A DNA stretch of 64,000 nucleotides from Megalonaias nervosa (lineage: Eukaryota > Mollusca > Bivalvia > Unionida > Unionidae). The position numbers and the translations under genes were made by a program. Position 1 is the first letter of the stretch. Every line of letters starts with the position of its first letter. A model generated the notes under the pieces. The model had not been told where the DNA came from. It made no database searches and saw only the letters and a program-made list of their open reading frames with translations. The stretch is from positions 1 to 64,000 of the forward strand of contig JAECUM010001909.1 in the NCBI GenBank assembly GCA_016617855.1. Reading direction: 5' to 3'. Positions 56,284 to 64,000 of this stretch are shown here, in pieces.

Positions 56284-56830
56284 TGCGTTTTTATCACAAT
56301 GCGTTATCATAACAAAAAAAAAATATCCGGATGCATAGTGCTTGTCTATGATACATAATAGTTGGTATACAATACAGTATAGTATATACTTGTAAATATA
56401 ACCTTGCCTGCGGTCTCATTCAATGCTAATCGGCAACTTTCCTATGTGGCAACCAGTAACTGACAAAATAATAATACTGTATTCTTTGTTTACATAAAAT
56501 CCGCGCACAAGATTTCTCATAGTGCACAATCGAAATCTATTGTCTAGAAGGCTGTGGCTGCATATTGATTATTCCATAACGGCTGTGTATCTGTGACCGA
56601 TTACTGCGTAAAGTTATTTTAAGAATACGCTATGACTAAATCAATTTCCTTGGTAACGGCTTACGCATAGACTCAGTGTTAATGCAGAATTATATATATT
56701 TTTTGGAAACTAGAAATATAAAATCCCATTTTACACAGAAAACTTTGGTTTTTGTTAAGAACACTGTAGTTTTTAGGAAATAGGTTATTGGTAAACACAT
56801 ACTAACTTTTTCAGTATGTATTTATAACAA
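56284..56830. other. Intergenic AT-rich stretch
   Basis: No gene or RNA recognised between the penton-like gene and the SINE. TTTAAGAATA- and TATATATATT-type AT-rich patches only. Confidence 0.6.
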
Positions 56831-57116
56831 GGTCCGATAGCTCAATTGATAGCGTGTAGAAACTCTCATCCGGAGGGTCATGGTTCGAAACCCGAGAAAG
56901 ACATATTATCTGCGGGAGGCAAGTTTAGGCCAAGATTTATAATTTATTGGGGGCTCCAGACCCCCCGTCTTCAGAGTACACCAATCCACTACGTCAACAC
57001 GTGGTGGATTCACTTTTGTGAATCACCCATTGGTTGATCATTATGGGTTGGTGTGCTGGCGTGAAGACGGCATTTCATCATATCATCATCATATCATCAT
57101 CATCATATCATCTCAT
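56831..57116 (+). mobile_element. tRNA-derived SINE
   Basis: The head resembles a tRNA with an A box (TAGCTCAATTGATAG, 56838-56852) and a B box (GGTTCGAAACC, 56882-56892), the internal polymerase III promoter. A body follows with a perfect small hairpin (GTGGATTCAC TTTT GTGAATCAC, around 57000-57023). The 3' end is a simple tail of (CATCAT/ATC)n at 57071-57116. The tRNA head does not fold fully, and no CCA-like end exists, so it is not a working tRNA gene. It sits within the virus, between structural and replication genes, and may have inserted after integration. Confidence 0.8.
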
Positions 57117-57512
57117 CAAAAATATACAGCTGGGGGGTGATATGAGGTCGTGACCTTGTGACTTCACTAAAGGGGTACCCCACACAAGGGCCATTCCAAA
57201 AGACACAATCGCAAAACTAAAAATAAACCTAATGAGATTCCAGGTCACAAAGACCAATCATCCTTTGAGTGTCTAGAGTTTCGGTTACGGATATCTAGGA
57301 ATTCTTGTAAGGCAATAAACAGAATCTGATTGGTCACTAAAATAAGACCTACACGTACGGACAGCCCTCTGAGCCTCTAAAGTTTCGGTTACGGATATTT
57401 AGGGGTTCACTTGGGGGTAAATGTCTAAACAAAGATTCGGAACCTCATTAGGTTTATCTGATATAACTATGGAATGGTAGATCGAATATCACCCCGCGCT
57501 GTATATTTTTTT
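57117..57512. mobile_element. Foldback MITE-like element
   Basis: About 395 bases with terminal inverted repeats: AAAATATACAGCTGGGGGGTG at the left (57118-57139) against ATATACAGCGCGGGGTGATAT on the opposite strand at the right (57486-57507). A second inverted pair lies inside: AAACCTAATGAG at 57226-57237 versus CTCATTAGGTTT at 57447-57458. Two direct copies of GTTTCGGTTACGGATAT lie between. No protein is encoded. It adjoins the SINE tail directly. The target-site duplication is unclear because of the AT-rich flanks. Confidence 0.78.
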
Positions 57513-57537
57513 ATATTAAATAAACACTTATTATATA

Positions 57538-57960
57538 ATGAATTTTGAAAATATCAATGTCATTGTTTCTGCGATTAAAAAATTACAACATAACGGTATC
57601 AATGTATCTGACAATCTTAATGCTGAAAAGATTCTATGTGATTTTGACTCATTGCAACAACGAAAGAACGAGAACAGATTCACGCTATCTGCTGATTTTA
57701 AATTCATGAAAGTTATCCAGCAAGGAATGTTAAAGTCACTGGCAACTGTCACTGATGATCAGGTAAAGTTGTTTGTGTCTCTCTCAAACGCTATTGACAA
57801 AATCAAGCTAGAATTATCTCATGGATACGAACAGAAAAAGGTTATGAACTTTCGTATAAGACAGTTAAGAGAGCATTGTGAAAATACGAGTGAAAATGAC
57901 AGCGATAATGATGGACCATTGACTGTGATAATAGCTAAACAAAATCCTTGGGAAAACTAA
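57538..57960 (+). CDS. Unrecognised 140-residue protein (right virus)
   Basis: Starts MNFENINVIVSAIKKLQHNG in a TTATATAATG context like other genes of this virus. It is helical and charged, with an ESENDSDNDG-like acidic patch near the end and a short LTVIIAKQNPWEN tail. There is no signal peptide or membrane segment, and no family was recognised. The start context and intact frame argue that it is a viral gene, separated from its neighbours by inserted repeats. Confidence 0.5.
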   Translation: MNFENINVIVSAIKKLQHNGINVSDNLNAEKILCDFDSLQQRKNENRFTLSADFKFMKVIQQGMLKSLATVTDDQVKLFVSLSNAIDKIKLELSHGYEQKKVMNFRIRQLREHCENTSENDSDNDGPLTVIIAKQNPWEN

Positions 57961-58596
57961 CATTCTGCTTAGTATAATGCAACCTACACACGTGGATATT
58001 GTATCCCAACCATTATAGTTCAGTAGGTATCAAGTTCAATATTACCCATTGTGCAATGTTTTTCGTTGAGTTTGCTAGTTTTCGTTGGGTCAAAACCCCA
58101 GGAAGGTTAACGGGAATTAACATTACGTTTTAAATTTGTTAATCAAAAACTGGTTTTTTTCAGTTCTTTTGCTCGTATTATGTAGTTTTTTGCTAGCGAA
58201 TTACGATAAAAATCCGGAAAAAAAACCAGTTTTTGATCGATAAATCAAAAACCTAATGTTAATTCCCAATAACCTTCCTGGGGGTTTCACCCTCAGAATT
58301 TGTCAAAATCTGACTGATTTTCACTGATTTTTGGTCATTTTTCATGCAAAAAACGAGATTTTCGAACAAAAAACGCGGTTTTCAGAACAAAATCAACGAA
58401 ATAAAAAAAAATTAAATAAAATTATTTTTATTTGCAGTACTTGAGATCCAAATTCACTGAAATGTTTTTACAAAGTATGGACAATCCGGATAGCTTTTGA
58501 CATTAACTCGTATCTAGTATAAGCGGATAACTACGACATTTATCATTATGCTTGACGGAGCGCTTAATCATTTGGTAACATTACAAATACGGTAGA
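57961..58596. other. Intergenic region holding a large hairpin
   Basis: No gene is present. It contains the inverted repeat described separately (58087-58292) and, to its right, repeated AAAAACGAGATTTTC / AAAAACGCGGTTTTC motifs at 58350-58395 and an A-run. Confidence 0.6.
58087..58292. repeat. Large imperfect palindrome (hairpin)
   Basis: The left arm GGGTCAAAACCCCAGGAAGG at 58087-58106 pairs with CCTTCCTGGGGGTTTCACCC at 58273-58292. Inward pairs include GGGAATTAACATTA with TAATGTTAATTCCC, and AAAAACTGGTTTTTTTC with its complement near 58219. The stem is about 80 bases with a loop of about 35. It could be a MITE, a replication or packaging signal, or a hairpin terminator between the converging genes on either side. 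Confidence 0.75.
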
Positions 58597-59094
58597 CTAA
58601 ATGTATTGAAACCTAATTTTTTGCAAAAATCTTTTGGAAAAGGCAGATATTTGCATATTTTCTGCCGCGTATTGTACTGAAGCTGGTACTATGTCAAAGT
58701 ATTTACTAGCAGAATTAATTGATCTAAACACAATTTCTTCACCATCTGCATTTACGGATTTAATAGCTCTCTTTCCGAATAATTTACACCTTCCTGTGTT
58801 TCCGGATTTACAATTTTGACTCTGTGTAGTAACTCGTAGATTTGCAAGTGAATTGTCAAGTTTATCGCCGTTAATGTGATCCACCACATACCCATCTTTG
58901 ATCAGTCTAAAATAACACTCGTAGGTAAATCTATGTGATCGATAATTTTTATTTCCTTTGATATTAAATCTAAGATAACCATTATTATCAATACTACCGA
59001 CTGGTTTTTTTAATCGACAGTTTCTAATCACACCTTCTCGAGATGCTTCATAATTGGTAGTGATTGGATGTGACACAAACTCATTTTGCTCCAT
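58597..59094 (-). CDS. HNH homing-endonuclease-like protein with NUMOD segments (right virus)
   Basis: 165 residues from MEQNEFVSHPITTNYEASRE. The first 30 residues resemble a NUMOD4-type segment (YEASREGVIRNCRLKK). The HNH core follows: HRFTYECYF, then VVDHINGDKLDNSLANLRV with the His-Asn signature, then TTQSQN. The C-terminal part has FRSINSASKYFDIVPASV, a NUMOD1-like DNA-binding helix. This is the architecture of free-standing homing endonucleases of phages and giant viruses. It is transcribed away from the polymerase-helicase gene, is intact, and is rarely expected in an animal Polinton. It would cut a specific site and spread by gene conversion. Confidence 0.78.
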   Translation of the reverse strand: MEQNEFVSHPITTNYEASREGVIRNCRLKKPVGSIDNNGYLRFNIKGNKNYRSHRFTYECYFRLIKDGYVVDHINGDKLDNSLANLRVTTQSQNCKSGNTGRCKLFGKRAIKSVNADGEEIVFRSINSASKYFDIVPASVQYAAENMQISAFSKRFLQKIRFQYI

Positions 59095-59154
59095 TTATAT
59101 ATAATACTATTTGTCTAAATCATTGTTTTTTGAAAATCTAGCCAGATAATCTTC

Positions 59155-59412
59155 TTATGTTTTTATAGGAGAGTCAGTGTTATATTTTTTATCGTAATAT
59201 CGTTTCAGCTCTCTGTACTTTTTACCACCGCATTGCGCACACAGGTGAGTCTTTCCTCGCACTCCAGCACTACACACAATACACGGTTTTGGTCCTAGAC
59301 TCCCATTTCCGACGCATTGCATATGATAACTACAGTATTCATTCACACATGTTCTGTTACACGGAGACGTATAACCGATTTTTAACCAGTGGCAATGATT
59401 TGGTTGAATCAT
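59155..59412 (-). CDS. Cys/His-rich small protein (right virus)
   Basis: 85 residues from MIQPNHCHWLKIGY; the upstream TTG is not needed. Four Cys groups (CNRTC, CSYHMQC, CIVC, CAQC) separated by 10-15 residues suggest two zinc-binding sites, and the tail is basic (KKYRELKRYYDKKY). It may bind nucleic acid. The family is unrecognised. It is divergent from the polymerase-helicase gene, whose ATG is 50 bases away, so the two share a short bidirectional promoter region with a TATATATTTTG-like box. Confidence 0.55.
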   Translation of the reverse strand: MIQPNHCHWLKIGYTSPCNRTCVNEYCSYHMQCVGNGSLGPKPCIVCSAGVRGKTHLCAQCGGKKYRELKRYYDKKYNTDSPIKT

Positions 59413-59462
59413 ATACAAAAGATTAACGTTCAATTAAATATATATTTTGCCTTAATTATAAT

Positions 59463-62400
59463 ATGGAAGAATTATCCGTGATTGAACCCTACGCAACCAG
59501 ATTCGATCTTGACAGACTACCCGAGTATAAATTTAGTATTTCGATGCAAGATCTAGCTTTAACGAATAAAGATATAATTAAACGTATCCGTGAGGCCAAG
59601 AAGGAGTTTCGTGACGATGGTGCAGTTCATGCATGGTCAACATTCAGAGTTGGAAATGTTTCTAATACGATGAATGACAAACGAGGAAGAGTAATCATTA
59701 ACCACCTTGATAATCAAAAATATTTTATTTTAATAAAATTTATTGTAAATACAGAAGAAGATATTTGGATTATTCGTGACAAGCGCGATCCGTCCGCGTG
59801 CAGTCAGGAAATAATATCATCTTGAGTAATAAATCCAAACCAGGAATACTAACTGGTATAGATAAACCGTATTATGAGCGATCGTACCCTGTAACTGCGG
59901 TTGTCTATGGAATATTTCCGCTGAATAATAAACCTAATGTTGGGGATCTCAAACCAATGAGATTGTCAAGGATAAACTGCGTAGCTGAGCGAGTTACAGA
60001 ACACTTTACAAACGCGATACGTGGTAATGGTTTAACGGATTTAAGACGTAAAAAAATAAATACATGGGCAGGGTCGGTTAAAGATACCGGAGCGTCTATC
60101 AAAGATGTTGCTGAGCTAGAGAAGAAATTAAGATTTCCAATAACAGTAAAAACGTTAACCGGAGAGATTTTGTACAAACCGAAATATATAAAAAATGGAG
60201 CTCCGATAGATATTATTGATCATAACACGCATGCATGAACTGCTGCAGTAACAATATTTCCACGAGATAGAAAGGTTAAATTTTATAACGGTGATATCTT
60301 TGATTTTATTAAAAATATTAGTAAAACCGATCCTGTTTCTGTTTGGTTATTTCAGAATTCGGAATATGATCATTACGATCAGTTTGTACGACCTAACGGT
60401 GATATTTATCGTACAGAATCTTTCCATGAGGAAATGGAACATCTTGCACTGAAATATACCTCTGATGATGTCATAGTTAGACAATTACTGAATAACTGTT
60501 TTACTGTTCCGTCAGTCGCTGCTCATTTCGTTCAGGAGAAAAATTCATGGAAAACGACACGATCGGAATTTCTTGAAGATGTCAAGAAAAGTTGTATAGA
60601 ATACGGGCACGGTGGATTATGGAACACCAAATACGATTATAGTGATGTTATCTCGGTTGATATGGTAGCATGTTATCCTGGGAGTTTTCTTGGATATGGA
60701 GCATGTTCTAAATACTTTAAGAGATTCGGACATCCTACACATGAGATGACCAGGGTTGCAATAACGGACCCTTACCAGATTTTGACTTAACAGGATTTGC
60801 TCACGTAGAATCATTCGAGTTTAGAGAAGATCTCCATGCGATTACTTATATTTGGTTCGGAAGACATTTTTCAGAAAAAATGTTGGGTTCCGATAATACT
60901 ATTGCGATATATGCTTGATGCTGGATTTTTAATATCGTTGAGAGTAACTGAAGCGATTATATCGTATAGTTCACAGAAGCAAGTTTGGTTACCAGAACCG
61001 GACAGATTTAATATCGATGATGCCAGGAATGAACATGATGAGAAACTTGCAAAAGATGTTGGTAGAAAGATAATCGGTAAGTTTACTCAAGGTGGTTCAT
61101 ACGATTATAAACGAGTGTGTACAAGATTGATTATGGACGATGCTGAACTAGATTTTATAATCGCTGATACAACGGAGAAAAACACATTTATAAACCGATG
61201 TAATACTTATTTATCAGATGGAACAAAACTAGGTACCATTGTGAGCTATCTTGATGGCGACTCACCACAATTTACTCATTTAAGGTCTTCGATGTTAGCT
61301 TATGTTTCGATAAATCTGTTGTCGATGATAAATAGATTTCCTCGTTACGCTGTTAGATTTGCTACGGATTCATTTTATATACATAAAAAATATAAGCATT
61401 TATTAAAACTCGGTAATGGTGAATGGGGGGTATGGAGGATAAAACAAGAAAATATACTTAGTTATTCTGAATCTGCCGACGTTGAAATCAAGGAAATATA
61501 TTACAAAAATAATAATCAAATATCAAAGTCATCTGCACCATCTGTGTACGATCCTGTATCTAGACATAAGACCGTTTATCTTAATGGGTGTGGTGATTCA
61601 GGTAAAACAACTCGTGCGATTAACTTATTAATGAATAATAACTCAGATATAACTGTTTTGACACCTACACATAAACTTGCTAGAGAAATAAAAGAACGAG
61701 GAGTAAAATCATGTACATATCATAGTTTCTTTAGAAGGTGCGGAGACACGTGGACTCCTGAGCGAATGGGTGAAAAATATATACCTAAGTATATTATATG
61801 GGACGAGATATGCACGGTGTCGTTAGAAACACTAAAAATATTTCTTGATTGGTTGTTATTGAAGAATACTGCTGTGATTATGTGTGGCGATCATGGTCAA
61901 CCACCACCCTTTGTTGGACAGTCTCCACATGAATGGTTGAAAACATTTGTAGATTATTACGAAGATATAAATGATGACCATAGATCCATTGATGAACCGC
62001 TAAAAGAACTTAAAAGATTAATCAGACTACAGCCAGATCAAATACAATGCGAGATACTGCGTAAAGTAATTGCAGAAACTCCTATGAATGAATTTTGGAC
62101 TTTATGGAGACCTGCTGATTTGATAGTCTCAAGTAGAAAGATAGTTCGTGATGAACTGCAAAAGAAATTATTTACGTTACATAAAGAAAAGTTTCCGGAT
62201 CTACCCGTACCTTTGTGTTATCGCCCAGCAGATACTCGACAGCAGAATGTTGATGTTGAGATTCCTGGTGGAGACACTGTCCGAATACAAAATCTTGTGT
62301 TAAATGATATTGTTTTAGTCGCTGTTGACGTTGCTGAGAGCGCGTTAAACATGGATAAATCGCCATGGACGTTAGGATACGCTATAACAATTCACTCGTC

Positions 62401-62834
62401 GCAGGGATTAACTATCACTGATACTAGTATTTGGATCGTCGATGATCGTATTGAGTGGTCAAATTTAGTTTATCTTCCAGTGTCTCGTGTCAGAAGAATA
62501 ACTCAACTACATAGGGTTGTTATAGATTACGTGATAACTGAGGAAATTACTAATGACGCTGCTGTAATAAGGAAAAAATTAGCGGGTTATAAACAGTGTG
62601 ACAAAAAAAATAAGCGTGAGTTTGATATTGATACTGAATTTATTATAACACTAAAACAACTACAGAATAATCATTGTGCAAGCTGTAACACGATAATGTT
62701 ATGGCAATATTCAAATAATAATCCAAGACAATTTACCGTAGACAGAACTAATAGTGATCTTGGTCATACACGTGAAAATGTGGTGCTGACCTGTTTGAGT
62801 GTAATCGACGCAGAGGTGCTAGTTTACATAAGTG
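59463..62834 (+). pseudogene. Polymerase B-SF1 helicase-HNH fusion protein (right virus), broken
   Basis: Starts MEELSVIEPYATRFDL. The N-terminal third is in pieces: a shift near 59805, TGA at 60236-60238, and shifts near 60780 and 60910. From about 60920 to 62795 a single uninterrupted frame contains the polymerase palm (motif C as RFATDSFYI near 61355), then a complete SF1 helicase core (Walker A GCGDSGKTTR near 61587, DEIC near 61803, GDHGQPPPF near 61887, HSSQGLT near 62394). It ends in an HNH-type zinc motif (NHCASCN, then VDRTNSDLGHTRENVVLTC) disrupted by a shift near 62797. Motif A is VDMVACYPGS near 60660. Joined domains are seen directly, so the fusion is real. One protein would have primed, copied and unwound the genome. 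It resembles Pif1/RecD-type helicases. Confidence 0.8.
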
Positions 62835-63796
62835 AACTTGGTGGTAATTGTGTATCTGTAGGAATTACTTGTAATTGTTCACGTACAAATCCACGTTGAG
62901 GAGCTGTAGAATCTAGTCTGTAGATTGGAGGTCTACCAGTGGATCTTACCACGCTAGAAATTTTATGTGTAGTCACGCTCCAGATAGGATCGGTTGCTCT
63001 TTTTTTACCACCTTCAAGTTCGCCAGGTTCATATAAATATCTTACAGTTACATTACCTAATACTGGTTGAGAGAAAAATTCACGTCGTTGTATTGGTATA
63101 TATTTTTTTTTTGATCGCATTAGAAGGTTTCATGGAAGTTGTACGAGTAATTTCATTATTCAACGCAGCTATCACACTCGGTAATCTTGCAACCCATTCA
63201 CGAGATCTATCCTTAAAGTCAGCGGATATTTCCTTTGCATATTGGTACCCAAATAACCGCTCAGCAAGTGTTCTATTAAATCGTTCAACGATTGCCTGAT
63301 CACGATGAATTTCAGTATGTCCTCGTCTGATTTTAACGTTATGCTTGTTCATCAACGATGATACTGCTCCAAGAAATTCTTTACCAGGATCAACTTGTAA
63401 TAACCGTGGCCATCGTAGACCACCACGTGGATAAATGCGCTCAAACGCAGATGCAACTTCAGATGCTGTCTTTGTTGATAATGGCTCCGCTTCTTTGTAT
63501 CTACTCGCAACATCAACGACAGTTAACGCGTATCTATACATGTATTGACGTCTACGTGTTTTAATGGTATCGTGTGGTAAAAACAAAATATCTGCTTGAT
63601 GAACTTCATTAGGAACGCTAACATCGAAATGCGCGTACTGAATTCTTTTAGGTGGACTCAGGAAGATTTGCCATATTGCCTGTCGTGCTAACCATGATGC
63701 AGCAACATCACGAGAAACTTTTGCTGCTTCGGCGAGTTTACTAATCGCTGCTTTACCTCTCCAATACCCTCTCGGGGAATAATAAACAGATTCCAT
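62824..63796 (-). pseudogene. Retrovirus-like (DDE) integrase of Polinton type, frameshifted
   Basis: From MESVYYSPRGYWRGKAAISK at 63796: a helix-turn-helix N-terminal region, then the catalytic core with Asp in EVHQADILFLP, Asp in LLQVDPGKEF and Glu in AIVERFNRTL about 35 residues later, so the DDE triad is intact. A run of ten T at 63103-63112 shifts the frame. The C-terminal SH3/chromodomain-like part (IPIQRREFF, YLYEPGELEGGKK, IYRLDS) continues at 62824-63105 in another frame. It overlaps tail-to-tail with the polymerase-helicase gene. It integrates the viral genome into host DNA. The homopolymer shift may be a sequencing error. Confidence 0.85.
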
Positions 63797-63813
63797 TATG
63801 ATAGTTATATAAT

Positions 63814-64000
63814 TTAATTGCCAGCCCCTAGCACTAGTTTACCTTTCATAGCAGATTTTATTAGAAAACGAGCGAGTTTTTCTCTGAGAGATTTATTAGG
63901 TATAAAATTTAATGCGTGAATCAATTTCACATCTGCGAGATGTCGTTGTTGCAAATCCTTACTTTTATACGCGACATCATGAACGTGACACACTTGATCA
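63814..64000 (-). CDS. Phospholipase A2-like protein, C-terminal part (cut by window edge)
   Basis: An open frame enters from the right edge and stops at 63814, 17 bases before the integrase ATG. It contains DQVCHVHDVAY, matching the catalytic HD signature of secreted and parvovirus-type phospholipase A2 (D-x2-C-x2-HD-x2-Y). A helical basic segment and a LVLGAGN end follow. Adintovirus-type viruses are known to carry such a domain, thought to breach endosomal membranes during entry. The N-terminal calcium loop should lie beyond 64000, so the assignment rests on one motif plus context. Confidence 0.62.
   Translation of the reverse strand, partial: DQVCHVHDVAYKSKDLQQRHLADVKLIHALNFIPNKSLREKLARFLIKSAMKGKLVLGAGN

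Noticed and set aside
56831..56905. tRNA gene
   Set aside because: A and B boxes are present, but the arms do not pair properly, and a SINE body with a simple-repeat tail follows; it is a SINE head.

Overview
The window looks like nuclear DNA of an invertebrate animal, most likely a mollusc, though the species is inferred and not proven. It is AT-rich and gene-poor. It holds RNase H-bearing I/Nimb-like non-LTR retrotransposons, a tRNA-derived SINE, a foldback MITE, (AT)n, (GATA)n and (TC)n microsatellites, and two different endogenous Polinton/adintovirus-like DNA viruses. I see no convincing host protein gene.

Layout. 1-3975: 5' part of non-LTR copy A (minus strand). 3976-5869: N-terminal part of a protein-primed DNA polymerase B gene (minus) and a divergently transcribed zinc-knuckle gene (plus) of the 'left' virus. 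5949-10400: head-to-tail pile of non-LTR 3' ends. 10401-16103: near full-length non-LTR copy B. 16120-22087: the rest of the left virus on the minus strand (FtsK/HerA-type ATPase, a membrane protein, small overlapping genes including two with an F-box-like motif, a broken BIR/IAP-like gene, and the catalytic part of the polymerase). 22088-25131: non-LTR copy D, inserted in the polymerase gene. 25132-41519: two direct copies of a large AT-rich repeat (R1, R2) without a clear gene but with a repeated acidic reading frame. 41520-47278: full-length non-LTR copy C. 47279-49105: a diverged, inverted third copy of one end of R, with an expanded array of the acidic repeat. 49106-64000: the 'right' virus.

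The right virus runs past the window edge. Its plus-strand capsid block is compact: an unrecognised protein with an internal stop, a basic pX/pVI-like minor capsid protein, the double-jelly-roll major capsid protein, a second minor capsid protein with a C-terminal triplicated repeat, an adenain-like protease, a phage-like fibre, a small membrane protein and a split penton-like protein. A SINE and a MITE follow, then an unrecognised gene, a large hairpin, an HNH/NUMOD homing-endonuclease-like gene and a Cys-rich gene. Next is a very unusual polymerase B + SF1 helicase + HNH fusion, then a convergent retrovirus-like integrase, and at the edge a phospholipase A2-like fragment. Capsid, protease, polymerase and integrase together are the standard toolkit of a self-synthesising Polinton/adintovirus.

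Most replication genes are broken by single-base shifts or stops, while the major capsid, protease, fibre and ATPase frames are intact. The left and right viruses have clearly different polymerases, so they are separate lineages. The two halves of the left polymerase carry matching 12-bp target-site duplications of one retrotransposon insertion but lie 18 kb apart in permuted order. This points to tandem duplication, recombination between non-LTR copies, or misassembly.
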